Assembly (NCBI GenBank): GCA_937997345.1
Contig: CALKTD010000009.1
Coordinates: 62,001-126,000, forward strand
Length of the DNA stretch: 64,000 nucleotides
Source of the DNA: an uncultured Atopobium sp.
GTDB taxonomy: Bacteria; Actinomycetota; Coriobacteriia; Coriobacteriales; Atopobiaceae
Reading direction: 5' to 3'
Position numbers and translations under genes: made by a program. A model generated the notes under the pieces. That model had not been told where the DNA came from, searched no databases, and worked only from the letters and a program-made list of their open reading frames with translations. Below are positions 9,013-18,654 of this stretch, one piece after another (position 1 is the first letter of the stretch; each line of letters begins with the position of its first letter).

Positions 9013-10692
9013 CTAGTAGTGAATGATAACTGGATCTCCGTCTTTGGCAATATCAAAGAGTTTTTGAGCATTGTCATAGCTTAGGTTAATACAGCCATGG
9101 CTACCACCAGTTTTGTAGATATTTCCACCAAATGCACTTCTCCATGGAGCGTTGTGGAAGCCAGCTTCTTGACCCTTTACGCCAAGCCAGAAATCAACCT
9201 TTGTATCCCATCCTGGACGACCTGACTCATCGTTTGGTCCCAAGAGGCGAGCGTCTCTAATGTGGCTGGTGATATACCAGACTCCTTCTGGAGTGTTGTG
9301 ATGTCCGTCTGGAATACCTGTTACTACATCGGCTTCCCAAAGAATTGTTCCATCATCACCATAAAGAACAGCATGCTGAGTAGTAAGGTCAACATCAATA
9401 TAACGACCGCCCCAGTCCTGCTCGCCCTGTTTAGTAAATGTATCAGCCGACTGTTTTGTAGGCAGTTCAATCTTTGTTGCCTGACCAGCTGACAGACCGT
9501 CAGAGATAGCTTTTACAGCAGCATCATTATCAATAACCCAACCGTAAGCACCAGCGGCCTTTGTAGTAAATTCTTTTCCATCCCAACGCTTATAGGTTCT
9601 TGAAGTTCCGCGAGTATCTACTGCAGGAGCAAGTGTCTCGTTGACCCATTTGGTAATGGCGTCTGTATCAAATGAAATAGAGAGATTCTCATCAAACTTA
9701 ATCCAGCTAGCAATGGTGTCTTGATCAAGCTGATATGCAGCAGAATCACCCAGCATCAAATCAACTGCAGAGGCAACGTATGAATTAGCTGTCTTCAAGG
9801 CCGTATCAAGGTCTTCTGCACTTATGAGGCTTTCTGGGCCAAGCTGTACGGTAGTGCTCAGATTATCAAAAGCGGTTTGCAAGTCTTTATGGATACCCTC
9901 AAGCGAGAGCCTTGTAGCAATAGCATCGTCAGCAAAAATAAACTTTTTAGCAGAGCTATCGTAGGTGATGCCATTATTTTCAAGAGTATGAGCAGATTCT
10001 TTTGCTTGTTCAATTCTTTGGTTAAAAAGTGCGTCTGCCTTGCTTGTATCGTACGAAGCGGTAGCGTGTGGGCTCAAGGATCTGCTACGATTAAGCTCCA
10101 GTGGCCACATCCAAGGATTCTGCTGGCTAATAGCATCGCGAGCATATCCTGCTGCGTCGTACGTCAAATCAATGTCAGAGGCCTTGATGGTTAAATCTAC
10201 GCCGTTTCCAGAGACGTGGACGGAGTAATTTGAGGCCTCGTTTGCTCTAGATGTCTGTAAATCTGAAGCTGGTTTTAAGGAGTAGTCCTTACCATAAATG
10301 CTGGTTTGAGGCATAAAGAAGAAGTTAAAGAAGATTGCTCCACCCACATACACGAGGGCGAGAATACCAACAAGTACTGCAGGTATCTTCCACCACTGAT
10401 GTTTCTTGTGTACAACAGGAACTTCTTCTTTTTCTCCAAGCTCTGCGCTATCAAGGGGAGCAATGACAGTCAAATCATCAGCTTGCTCTTCCGGCGCTTC
10501 CGCTGATTGTAAAGAGTCATTAAGCTGATTGGCCTTTACCTGCTCTTTATTGAGAGCAATGTACATATCAGTATCGCCAAGGCTTGGTACTGAGTCTTTA
10601 AGAGAAGGTGCTTTCTTTGTAGCTTCCTCTGAGGAAAGAGGTTGTAGGTTAGCGGTATGAGAAGCAGAGCTTTTTGCAAAGTGCTTAGCCAA
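9013..10692 (-). CDS. L,D-transpeptidase (YkuD domain) with N-terminal membrane anchor
   Basis: This enzyme is likely to form 3-3 peptidoglycan crosslinks or attach groups to peptidoglycan stems outside the membrane. The 559-residue protein starts with a polar cytoplasmic region of about 100 residues. One membrane segment follows (KIPAVLVGILALVYVGGAIF), then a region resembling the duplicated peptidoglycan-binding domain often found ahead of YkuD. The C-terminal YkuD domain has GSHGCINLS with catalytic Cys534. A TTG start at 10692 was chosen because AAGGAG lies 6 bases upstream; an in-frame ATG 29 codons earlier lacks such a site and would add a Cys-rich leader unlike the family. Confidence 0.88.
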   Translation of the reverse strand: MAKHFAKSSASHTANLQPLSSEEATKKAPSLKDSVPSLGDTDMYIALNKEQVKANQLNDSLQSAEAPEEQADDLTVIAPLDSAELGEKEEVPVVHKKHQWWKIPAVLVGILALVYVGGAIFFNFFFMPQTSIYGKDYSLKPASDLQTSRANEASNYSVHVSGNGVDLTIKASDIDLTYDAAGYARDAISQQNPWMWPLELNRSRSLSPHATASYDTSKADALFNQRIEQAKESAHTLENNGITYDSSAKKFIFADDAIATRLSLEGIHKDLQTAFDNLSTTVQLGPESLISAEDLDTALKTANSYVASAVDLMLGDSAAYQLDQDTIASWIKFDENLSISFDTDAITKWVNETLAPAVDTRGTSRTYKRWDGKEFTTKAAGAYGWVIDNDAAVKAISDGLSAGQATKIELPTKQSADTFTKQGEQDWGGRYIDVDLTTQHAVLYGDDGTILWEADVVTGIPDGHHNTPEGVWYITSHIRDARLLGPNDESGRPGWDTKVDFWLGVKGQEAGFHNAPWRSAFGGNIYKTGGSHGCINLSYDNAQKLFDIAKDGDPVIIHY

Positions 10693-11006
10693 GGAGCACT
10701 CCTTATAAAAATACGAAGTTGCACAGCAAGAATCAGTGTGTTTTGACAAACAGACTTTCTGTAAATGAGTCAAAGACACATTTGTTTAGTGTAGTGCATA
10801 TTCACCACATATTTTATGGAACTTACGTGGAATTATTCTCAAGTTGCCGTACAGGCTGCGATCATGTGCTCTTCTGTTTTTCTCGCCTCTCTGAGTTTCC
10901 TCCTTAAGAGAAAACAGTTACAGAAGTAATTCAAGAATACATGGCACTGTTCTAGCCTCAAGAGTGAGAGAATACTGTCTACCAAGAGGCGAGAGGTGCG
11001 TTATTT
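10693..11006. other. Divergent intergenic region
   Basis: This 314-base AT-rich spacer sits between the divergent L,D-transpeptidase and rRNA methyltransferase genes and must carry both promoters. On the minus strand a TTGACT (about 10770) is a possible -35, but its -10 is poor. On the plus strand AATACT (about 10971-10976) is a possible -10. No gene, tRNA or clear repeat was seen. Confidence 0.4.
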
Positions 11007-11840
11007 ATGGCTACATATCCGGTTATTCAGTTAGATTCAGCTGACGACAGTCGCCTTGATATGTATGTTCGATTGACTGATAACCAGCTTCGTAATCGCC
11101 TTGATCCGTCTCGCGGCGTCATGATTTGCGAGTCACATTTTGTGATTGAAACTGCGCTTGCCGCAGGTTGCAGGCCACTCTCGTTTCTTGCAAACACTTC
11201 TCATACAGACAATATTTTACAGATTGTCGAGAAGTTCCATTTTCTGTCAGATGACGTTCCTATTTTCATTCTTCCAGACGAGCAGCTTACGCAGCTTATT
11301 GGCTATAAGATGAATAGAGGAGTGCTTTGTGCCATGAGGAGACCTCAAGGCGCAACGCTAGAAGAGATTCTAAGCTCGTCAAAGCATATTGCCGTTCTGG
11401 AAAATCTAGTAGATGTCAACAACGTTGGCGCTGTCTTTAGGTCAGCTGCGGCACTTAATGTTGATGCTGTTATCTTGACTGCTAAATGTGCCGACAACCT
11501 CTCTAGGCGCGTTCTGCGTGTTTCTATGGGAACGGTTCTTAATGTGCCTTGGACTCGCCTGGATGAAGAGACAACCTCACTGGATCTTATAGAAAAGCTC
11601 AAGGCTCATTCTTTTACCACTTGTGCTCTTGCGCTTACAGATTCTGCAGTACCTCTAAATAAAGAGCTGATAAAAGACAAAAAAGCCGCGTTATTCTTTG
11701 GCAGTGAAGGCTATGGTCTTGACGAGAAAACCATTGAGGCTTGTGACATTGCTACTATCATTCCTATGTCTCATCAGGTGGATTCTCTTAACGTTGCCGC
11801 ATCATCTGCTGTTGCTTTTTGGGAGCTCTTTGCTCGATAG
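11007..11840 (+). CDS. SpoU/TrmH-family RNA 2'-O-methyltransferase
   Basis: This is an S-adenosylmethionine-dependent ribose methylase of the SPOUT superfamily acting on tRNA or 23S rRNA. The exact target cannot be read from sequence. The 277-residue protein has an N-terminal substrate-binding part. The three SPOUT motifs follow: NVGAVFRSAAAL near residue 138, FFGSEGYGL near 230 and IPMSHQVDSLNVAASSAV near 252, which together form the knotted cofactor site. The gene stands alone and ends at a strong hairpin shared with ftsH. Confidence 0.88.
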   Translation: MATYPVIQLDSADDSRLDMYVRLTDNQLRNRLDPSRGVMICESHFVIETALAAGCRPLSFLANTSHTDNILQIVEKFHFLSDDVPIFILPDEQLTQLIGYKMNRGVLCAMRRPQGATLEEILSSSKHIAVLENLVDVNNVGAVFRSAAALNVDAVILTAKCADNLSRRVLRVSMGTVLNVPWTRLDEETTSLDLIEKLKAHSFTTCALALTDSAVPLNKELIKDKKAALFFGSEGYGLDEKTIEACDIATIIPMSHQVDSLNVAASSAVAFWELFAR

Positions 11841-11872
11841 CTTTGGTGGAATGCCTTTAATTGCGGTACAAA

Positions 11873-11904
11873 AAACGGCCATCTACAAGCGCAGATGGCC
11901 GTTT
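11873..11904. terminator. Bidirectional terminator between SpoU methylase and ftsH
   Basis: A perfect 12-bp stem pairs 11873-11884 (AAACGGCCATCT) with 11893-11904 around an 8-nt loop. The arms end in A and T tracts. It lies between the convergent methyltransferase and ftsH genes. Confidence 0.85.
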
Positions 11905-11923
11905 CACTTTGTTGATGAGAAAG

Positions 11924-13858
11924 TTACTCTGCTGAAGGAGTAGAGGAACTCTCTTCATTGGTGTTCTCAACTACTGGTGCAAAGGTATTCTCCCGCTTGA
12001 GGATGTTCATGAACTCCTCGCCGGTAATAGTCTCCTTCTTCTGCAGGTAGTGAGCAATTTCATGCAGCTTAAAGCGGTTCTCTTTAAGCGTCTGGAGTGC
12101 ACGCTGGTGGCCCTCTTCAACAATGCGTCTAACTTCAGCATCGATCTCTTCAGCGGTTGCCTCAGAGCAGGTGAGGGAAGAGCCGCCACCAAGATAACGG
12201 CTTTGCTGCTGGCTGAGGGTAACCATGCCAAGTTTGTCAGACATACCGTATTGCGTAACCATAGCGCGAGCAATTGCTGTTGCACGCTCAATATCGTTGG
12301 AAGCGCCATTGGTCATCTCGCCAAAGATAAGTTCTTCAGCTGCGCGTCCACCACAGAGAACAGCAATCTCATCCATTGCCTGGCTTTTGCTCATTAGATA
12401 ACGCTCATCATCCTCAACCTGCATGGTAAAGCCAAGAGCTCCGCCAGTACGAGGAACAATAGTGATCTTAGTAACAGGAGCATCGTTTTTCTGAATGGCG
12501 CCCACAATTGCATGGCCAGTCTCGTGATAGGCTACAACGTCTTTCTCGTGCTCAGAGAGAACAGTATTCTTCTTCTTTGCGCCGGCAATAACAACGTCAA
12601 CGGACTCAGCAAGGTCTTCAGTGGTAACACGACGGCGACCAAAGCGAACAGCACGAAGAGCTGCCTCGTTGATGATGTTTGCGAGGTCTGCTCCGGATGC
12701 GCCTGGTGTGGACTTAGCAATAATAGAGAGGTCAACGCCTGGCTCCATCTTTACATCATTGGCGTGAATCTGAAGAACTGCCTCACGACCTTTAAGGTCT
12801 GGAAGCTCAACAGGAATACGGCGGTCAAAACGGCCAGGACGCAAAAGCGCCTTGTCCAAGGTTTCTGGGCGGTTGGTTGCTGCAAGAACAACAATACCCT
12901 TGTGGTTATCAAAGCCGTCCATCTCAGAGAGCAGCTGGTTTAAGGTCTGCTCACGCTCATCGTTGGAATTGAGAGAAGCATCACGGCGCTTACCAACCGC
13001 ATCAATCTCGTCAATAAAGATGATGCAAGGTGCCTTCTCATTTGCTTGTTTGAAGAGGTCACGGACTTTAGCGGCTCCGCGTCCAACAAACATCTCAACA
13101 AACTCAGAGCCAGCAATCTGGAAGAAAGGCACGCCGGCTTCACCAGCAACTGCCTTAGCAATGAGGGTTTTACCAGTACCTGGAGGGCCTACAAGCAAGG
13201 CACCACGAGGGCAGCGAGCACCAATCTCTTTGTATTTATCAGGAGTCTTAAGGAAGCTAACAATCTCTTGCATAGATTCTTTAGCCTCTTCTTGACCAGC
13301 AACGTCTTTAAACGTAATGCCCGTGTCTTCTCCCTTAATTTCTTTTGCGCTTGAGCGGCCAAGATTGCCGCCAAGACCTCCGAAGCCGCCACCAAAGTTC
13401 ATGGAAGGGCCATCGTCACCCATGGCGCGTTTAAGGGATCGGTTGATAAAGTAGCCAATGCTCAAGAAGATGACAAGAGGGATTCCATACTGAATAAGGG
13501 CATAGAGCAGCATATTTGTAGAGTTGTCAGGAATAGAAGCCGAGAAATCAACTTTGTGGTCTCTAAGCGTCTGAACCAGCGTTGAATCATTAGGGAACTG
13601 CGTGGTCTCAAAGACCTTCTCGGAATCTCCAGAGCCAGTTGTGAACCGAATGTTTCTGTTGCCAGTATTAAGATCTACCTTGGTAACTTCATTGTTATCA
13701 ATCTTGTTAAGGAACTCACTGTACGAGACAGTTTGTACCTGTTGACGCAAAAGTCCTGGTAATAATGTGTTGCTAAGCAGGAGATATACAAAGATGGCTA
13801 CTGCAATATAGAGTAGCATCGACATAGATCTACGGTGCTTGTTATCGTTATTTGCCAT
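11924..13858 (-). CDS. ftsH: ATP-dependent zinc metalloprotease FtsH
   Basis: FtsH is a membrane-bound AAA+ protease for quality control of membrane and some soluble proteins. The 644-residue protein has two membrane segments (about 13-35 and 117-138) around an extracytoplasmic domain. A Gly-rich linker leads to the AAA module with Walker A GPPGTGKT at 224-231, Walker B IIFIDEID and SRH. The zinc site HETGH is at 445-449. The ATG start has AAAGGGA upstream. The gene faces away from the ileS T-box leader. Confidence 0.97.
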   Translation of the reverse strand: MANNDNKHRRSMSMLLYIAVAIFVYLLLSNTLLPGLLRQQVQTVSYSEFLNKIDNNEVTKVDLNTGNRNIRFTTGSGDSEKVFETTQFPNDSTLVQTLRDHKVDFSASIPDNSTNMLLYALIQYGIPLVIFLSIGYFINRSLKRAMGDDGPSMNFGGGFGGLGGNLGRSSAKEIKGEDTGITFKDVAGQEEAKESMQEIVSFLKTPDKYKEIGARCPRGALLVGPPGTGKTLIAKAVAGEAGVPFFQIAGSEFVEMFVGRGAAKVRDLFKQANEKAPCIIFIDEIDAVGKRRDASLNSNDEREQTLNQLLSEMDGFDNHKGIVVLAATNRPETLDKALLRPGRFDRRIPVELPDLKGREAVLQIHANDVKMEPGVDLSIIAKSTPGASGADLANIINEAALRAVRFGRRRVTTEDLAESVDVVIAGAKKKNTVLSEHEKDVVAYHETGHAIVGAIQKNDAPVTKITIVPRTGGALGFTMQVEDDERYLMSKSQAMDEIAVLCGGRAAEELIFGEMTNGASNDIERATAIARAMVTQYGMSDKLGMVTLSQQQSRYLGGGSSLTCSEATAEEIDAEVRRIVEEGHQRALQTLKENRFKLHEIAHYLQKKETITGEEFMNILKRENTFAPVVENTNEESSSTPSAE

Positions 13859-14049
13859 ACACGTCCCTTTACCTGTTTTTGCTCAAATGTGATATGAGCT
13901 CACTTAGATATTGGAATTGTTGTACCCACTCTTCATTTTTTATTTCTACAAAATTTTAAAAACTGAATTTCACGTAATTTGTTAAAAACGGTTTGCGCGT
14001 ACGTATTACTTAGTTCAATGAGGGCAAGACGTGATAGTATTACTAACAC

Positions 14050-14306
14050 AAGCTGTGATGAGGACAGTAGCTGGGTAGCGCAAATCTCAAGCGAGCGGAG
14101 TTGGTGGAAGTCCGCATTTGCGTCCGTGTGAACATCACCTCGGAGCTGCAGTTCAAACGTACAAGTGTGTTTTGTATTAGTAGATGCTGCCGGAAATGGT
14201 CGCCGTGACAGGCCAGCCGAGTAAACGGACAAATCCGTCGCTGGGTGGTTACAACGAAGTGTATTGTGGCGCTTCGTCCCAGCTGTAAGGGACGGGCGCT
14301 TTATTT
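14050..14306 (+). promoter_or_regulatory. T-box riboswitch (isoleucine), ileS leader
   Basis: This leader binds uncharged tRNA-Ile. It opens with GATGAGGACAGTAG, as T-box stem I commonly does. Within GTGAACATCACC the likely specifier codon is ATC (Ile) at 14134-14136. The T-box antiterminator is GGG (14243-14245), bulge TGGTTACAA and CGAAG (14255-14259), pairing with CTTCG-TCCC (14272-14280). TGGT can pair with ACCA, matching the A discriminator of tRNA-Ile. The competing terminator is GCGC..CGTCCC at 14269-14280 pairing with 14289-14299, followed by TTTATTT. Control is therefore by transcription termination. Confidence 0.9.
14269..14306 (+). terminator. T-box-controlled terminator before ileS
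   Basis: The stem pairs 14269-14280 with 14289-14299 around an 8-nt loop (AGCTGTAA), followed by TTTATTT. Its left arm overlaps the right arm of the T-box antiterminator, so the two structures exclude each other. Confidence 0.85.
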
Positions 14307-14328
14307 GTGCCCAGAAAGGTTGTGCTTG

Positions 14329-17127
14329 ATGGCAAACGAGTACAAAAAGACTACCAACCTGCCAAACACAGGCTTTCCTATGCGCGCATCACTTGCGCAG
14401 AACGAGCCTCAGCGTTTGGCTGATTGGGACCAAAACAACGTCTATGAGCTCCTGATGAAGAAGAATGAGGGACATGACAAGTTTGTCCTTCATGATGGAC
14501 CTCCTTATGCAAACGGTCCAATTCACCTGGGTCACGCACAGAATAAGATTTCCAAGGACATCATCAACCGCTATAAGGCTATGCAGGGCTTCCAGACTCC
14601 TTATGTTCCTGGTTGGGACTGCCATGGTCAGCCAATCGAGCACAAGGTTGAGCAGATGCTTGGTACAGAGAAGTTCAATCAGTTATCTACCGAGAAGATC
14701 CGTGAGCTTTGCCGCAAGATGGCGGTTGAGCAGGTAGATACCCAGCGTCAGGGTTTTAAGCGTCTTGGTGTTTTGGGCGAGTGGGATAACCCTTATCTCA
14801 CTTACGTCAACGATTACGACGCAACGGATGTTGAGATCTTCAAGGCAATCTATGACAAGGGTTCTGTTTATAGAGGAACCAAACCTGTTCACTGGTGTAC
14901 TCATGATCACACCGCTCTCTCTGAGGCTGAGATTGAGTATCACGATGTCACTTCTACTGCAATTTTTGTTCGCTTTGAGCTAACTACTGTTCCTGAGGGT
15001 CTTGAGGCTTACGCAGGCAAGACTTGGGTAGATATCTGGACTACAACTCCATGGACAATGCCTGCTGACGAGGCAGTTATTCTGCATCCAGAGGCTAACT
15101 ATGTTGCTCTTGAGCTTCCTGATGGACATGTTGAGATTGTCGCTGAGGCTCTTGCAGAGAAGGCTGCTACTAAGTTTGGCTATACCGACTGGAAGCTTGC
15201 TCAGGACTCAGAAGGTAATACTTGGAAGAAAACTGGCGTTGAGCTTGCAGGTAACGAGTACAAGCAGCCTATCTTTGGTGATCTTGGTAACACGGGCAAG
15301 TTTATTTACGCTGAGTACGTTACCCTTGACGACGGTACTGGTGTTGTTCACTCCGCACCTGGTCACGGTGTAGACGACTATAACGCTGGTGTTCGCTTTG
15401 ATATTCCACAGACCATGCCTGTTGATGATGACGGCCACTTCTTTAAGGGTGACGGTCAGGGCACTGGTGGCCCCTTCTCTGGTATGGAGGTCAATGAGGC
15501 TAACCCTGTCATTGTTCAGTGGCTTAAAGACCGCGGTACGCTCATTCTTGCAGAAGAGATTACCCACAGTTACCCACACTGCTGGCGTTGTAAAGAGCCT
15601 GTTATTTTCCGCGCCACAAGCCAGTGGTTTGTCTCCATGGATAAGACTGGTCTGCGTCAGCAGGCAGCAGAGGAGCTTACTAAGGTTAAGTTCTATCCTG
15701 CAAACGCGGTAAAGCGTATTGGTTCTATGGTTGAAGGCCGCCCTGACTGGTGTATTTCCAGGCAGCGTAACTGGGGTGTTCCAATCCCTGCTTTCACCTG
15801 TGAGGACTGTGGTGAGACCGTAATCAATGACCAGACACTTGACGCTGTCATCAAGCTTTTCCGCGAGAAGGGCTCTGATGCTTGGTTCACCGATGATCCT
15901 AAGACCTATTTAGGTGACGCTTGCGTCTGTCCTAAGTGTGGCGGCCACAATCTCAAGGCAAACAAGGATATTTTGGATGTTTGGTGGGATTCTGGTGTTT
16001 CTCACACGGCTGTTTGCAAACACCGTCCAAACCTTAAGTTCCCAGCTGATATGTATCTTGAGGGTTCCGACCAGCACCGTGGTTGGTTCATGAGTTCTCT
16101 TATGACTTCTGTTGGAGCTTACGGAGTTGCTCCTTACAAGTCTGTTGTCTCACAGGGCTTTACGCTTGATGGCCAGGGACGCAAGATGAGTAAGTCTCTG
16201 GGCAATGTCATTGATCCAAATGCCGTTTGTGCTGAACGTGGCGCAGACGTCCTACGCCTTTGGGTTGCTTCTGTTGACACTTCAACTGACGTTCCTTGCG
16301 ATGACGCCATTCTTTCCCAGGTAGGCGATGCATACCGTAGGTTCAGAAACACCCTGCGTTTCCTTCTTGGCGAGCTCGAGGGCCAGTTTGATCCTGCTAC
16401 CGATGCAGTTGCTGTAGCGGATCTTGAAGAGTACGACCGTCTTGTTCTTGCACGTATGTGCGAGGTTCATGCTGCAGTCACTGAGGCTTACGAGGGATAT
16501 CGCTTTAATAACGTCTTCCGTACCCTCTACGATTACATCATTGAGCTTTCCAACGGTTATTTGAACGCAACTAAGGACCGTATGTACTGCGATGCTGCAG
16601 ATTCTGCAACACGCAGAAGCGCTCAGACTGTTTGGGCAGAGATTCTCTCCATGCTTGTTCATGACCTGCAGCCAATTCTGGTTTACACCACCGACGAGGC
16701 TATGCAGTTCCTGCCAGAGTCTATGCGTGACGGTCAGAAGTACGCAGCTCTTCTCGACTGGTATAAGGCTCCTATGAGCACTGATGAGTATACTGCACTG
16801 CTTCCTGCATATCAGGTACTGGTTGATGCTCGCGCCGCATACACTAAGGCATACGAGACCGCTCTTGAGGCAGGTGTTGTTACCGAGAAGACTACGCAGG
16901 CTACTCGTGCAGAGGTTACCCTTACCGCTGAGCAGACTGCATCCATTTCTCATGCTGGCCTTGACTTTGCTGAGGCATTTGTCTGCTCTGAGGTTACCGT
17001 CTCCGAAGGTTCTGAGCTGAGCGTAAGCGTCTATCCTGCAAACGGCGAGCGCTGTGACCGTTGCTGGAACTATCGCGAGCTTGGTGAGGATCACCTTTGC
17101 CACCGCTGCCACGACGTTGTTGCGTAA
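14329..17127 (+). CDS. ileS: Isoleucyl-tRNA synthetase
   Basis: This class I synthetase charges tRNA-Ile. The protein has 932 residues. The HIGH motif is HLGH (66-69, in GPPYANGPIHLGHA), and KMSKS is exact at 619-623. The CP1 editing domain lies between them. A C-terminal zinc ribbon (CDRCWNY ... CHRC) is present as in most bacterial IleS. ATG at 14329 was chosen because AGAAAGG precedes it and the upstream in-frame codons lie inside the T-box terminator. lspA starts on the next base after the stop. Confidence 0.97.
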   Translation: MANEYKKTTNLPNTGFPMRASLAQNEPQRLADWDQNNVYELLMKKNEGHDKFVLHDGPPYANGPIHLGHAQNKISKDIINRYKAMQGFQTPYVPGWDCHGQPIEHKVEQMLGTEKFNQLSTEKIRELCRKMAVEQVDTQRQGFKRLGVLGEWDNPYLTYVNDYDATDVEIFKAIYDKGSVYRGTKPVHWCTHDHTALSEAEIEYHDVTSTAIFVRFELTTVPEGLEAYAGKTWVDIWTTTPWTMPADEAVILHPEANYVALELPDGHVEIVAEALAEKAATKFGYTDWKLAQDSEGNTWKKTGVELAGNEYKQPIFGDLGNTGKFIYAEYVTLDDGTGVVHSAPGHGVDDYNAGVRFDIPQTMPVDDDGHFFKGDGQGTGGPFSGMEVNEANPVIVQWLKDRGTLILAEEITHSYPHCWRCKEPVIFRATSQWFVSMDKTGLRQQAAEELTKVKFYPANAVKRIGSMVEGRPDWCISRQRNWGVPIPAFTCEDCGETVINDQTLDAVIKLFREKGSDAWFTDDPKTYLGDACVCPKCGGHNLKANKDILDVWWDSGVSHTAVCKHRPNLKFPADMYLEGSDQHRGWFMSSLMTSVGAYGVAPYKSVVSQGFTLDGQGRKMSKSLGNVIDPNAVCAERGADVLRLWVASVDTSTDVPCDDAILSQVGDAYRRFRNTLRFLLGELEGQFDPATDAVAVADLEEYDRLVLARMCEVHAAVTEAYEGYRFNNVFRTLYDYIIELSNGYLNATKDRMYCDAADSATRRSAQTVWAEILSMLVHDLQPILVYTTDEAMQFLPESMRDGQKYAALLDWYKAPMSTDEYTALLPAYQVLVDARAAYTKAYETALEAGVVTEKTTQATRAEVTLTAEQTASISHAGLDFAEAFVCSEVTVSEGSELSVSVYPANGERCDRCWNYRELGEDHLCHRCHDVVA

Positions 17128-17646
17128 ATGAACACTGATCAGCAGCAACATATAACTCACACACTAGTGACCCGCCTTGCAGTTCTCTGCGGGGCGGGCG
17201 CTGTTGCCTGTGTGCTTGACCAGGTAACCAAGCTCTGGGTACGAACCTCAATTCCAGAGGGAACCGCAGTACCTTTCATCCCAGGTGTTATGGAGCTCTT
17301 CCACGTAAGTAACACCGGTGCAGCGTTTTCTGTGGGCTCTGGAAATGCCCTCTTTTTTGTGGCTCTCACTGCCGTGGTTATCGCCGCTCTTGTGGGCTTT
17401 GTAGTTCGCGAGAAGAACCTCCCGCTGCCGCTTATTGCGCTTTTGGGAGGCGTCGCAGGTGGCGGAATTGGTAACGCTATCGACCGTGTTTTGTATGGTC
17501 AGGTTACTGATTTCTTTGCTACAACGTTTGTTAATTTTGCCGTGTTTAATGTGGCGGATATCTTTGTAACCTGTGGCATTCTTATTGCTTTTGTGTACTG
17601 GATAATCTGGGACAAAAAGCAACAGCAGGGTAGTGGCAATGAATGA
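17128..17646 (+). CDS. lspA: Lipoprotein signal peptidase (signal peptidase II)
   Basis: LspA cleaves the signal peptide of prolipoproteins before the lipid-modified cysteine. The 172-residue protein has four hydrophobic segments. Family motifs visible are NTGAAFSV, the catalytic-Asp stretch GGGIGNAIDRV and the second catalytic Asp in FNVADIFV. It begins immediately after ileS and overlaps the start of rluD, so ileS-lspA-rluD is probably one T-box-controlled operon. A plausible client in this window is the MglB lipoprotein. Confidence 0.95.
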   Translation: MNTDQQQHITHTLVTRLAVLCGAGAVACVLDQVTKLWVRTSIPEGTAVPFIPGVMELFHVSNTGAAFSVGSGNALFFVALTAVVIAALVGFVVREKNLPLPLIALLGGVAGGGIGNAIDRVLYGQVTDFFATTFVNFAVFNVADIFVTCGILIAFVYWIIWDKKQQQGSGNE

Positions 17647-18649
17647 GCGTATCGTTGACATACTAGTTGGACCAGAAGGGGACGGCGTCAGATTAGATGC
17701 GTTCCTTTCTGCCCAAGATACACTTCCCTCAAGAAGTGCCTGCGCAAAGCTGGTAGAAGAGGGAAGAGTAACCATCAACGCTACGCTTGCTACCTCTAAG
17801 TCAGAAAAACTTATGTTGGGCGATAGACTCTTAGTGTCTCTTCCAGACGCACAGCCTCAAACGGGGCTTTTACGTCCAAACCCAGATATTCCCCTTGATA
17901 TTCGCTTCGAGGACCAGTACCTCATAGTGCTCTCCAAGCAGATTGGCCTTGTTTGCCACCCATCTCCTGGTCATGTTGATGATACTCTGGCAAATGCGCT
18001 GGTAGCACACTGTGGCTACGAGCACTTAGGAATGCTTCAGGGAGAAGAACGTCCTGGTATTGTGCATCGTCTTGATATGGATACGTCTGGTCTTATGCTG
18101 GCAGCAAAGTCAGACGAGGCGCAAAAGGCTCTTCAAGACCTCATTAGGCTGCGCGTGCTTGACCGACGCTACATTGTGCTGGTGCAAGGCTATGTTGCCC
18201 ACGATTCTGGCACCATTGAAACGGGCATTGCTCGCTCAACGCGAGATCGTCTCAAAATGACCGTATCAGACGCGCCTGGCTCGCGAGAGGCCATTACCAC
18301 CTTTAGAACGCTTGAGCGCTTTGAAGCGGGCAGAAAAGGCGAGGGCTACTCGCTTCTAGAGTGCCACCTCTATACAGGTCGTACACATCAGATTAGAGTT
18401 CACATGCGCCACATTGGCCATCCTGTTGTCGGCGATCAGCTCTACGGTAAAAAAGATACAAGCCTTAACCTTGGCCTTAACAGGCAGTTTTTACACTCCT
18501 GGCACGTTCAGTTTGAGCACCCTTTTACGGGCGAGAATATCGTGGTAGCAGATACACTACCAAAAGACCTGCAAAAAGCCCTACTCTCTCAGAGCACTAT
18601 GTCTATGGGAAGGACTTCTGTAGGAGATGAGATTTGTCCACAGCTGTAA
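17639..18649 (+). CDS. rluD: RluD-type 23S rRNA pseudouridine synthase
   Basis: This enzyme isomerises uridines in large-subunit rRNA. The 336-residue protein has an N-terminal S4 RNA-binding domain (about 12-75, with RLDAFLSAQ). The RluA/RluD catalytic domain follows with GIVHRLDMDTSGLML, where the Asp of HRLDxxTSG is catalytic. The downstream GRTHQIRVHM and VVGDQLYG motifs are also typical. ATG at 17639 sits 9 bases from AGCAGGG and is preferred to a GTG 6 bases earlier. It ends only 5 bases from the stop of the convergent AraC gene, with no terminator between them. RluD is the best label; RluA-family siblings cannot be excluded. Confidence 0.85.
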   Translation: MNERIVDILVGPEGDGVRLDAFLSAQDTLPSRSACAKLVEEGRVTINATLATSKSEKLMLGDRLLVSLPDAQPQTGLLRPNPDIPLDIRFEDQYLIVLSKQIGLVCHPSPGHVDDTLANALVAHCGYEHLGMLQGEERPGIVHRLDMDTSGLMLAAKSDEAQKALQDLIRLRVLDRRYIVLVQGYVAHDSGTIETGIARSTRDRLKMTVSDAPGSREAITTFRTLERFEAGRKGEGYSLLECHLYTGRTHQIRVHMRHIGHPVVGDQLYGKKDTSLNLGLNRQFLHSWHVQFEHPFTGENIVVADTLPKDLQKALLSQSTMSMGRTSVGDEICPQL

Positions 18650-18654
18650 TATGA

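Noticed and set aside
10693..10779. Earlier ATG for the L,D-transpeptidase
   Set aside because: AAGGAG is placed correctly for TTG 10692, and the extra 29 Cys/Ser-rich residues are unlike the family.
14245..14328. In-frame N-terminal extension of IleS by 28 codons
   Set aside because: It would be encoded by the T-box antiterminator/terminator, has no ribosome-binding site, and the family start fits ATG 14329.
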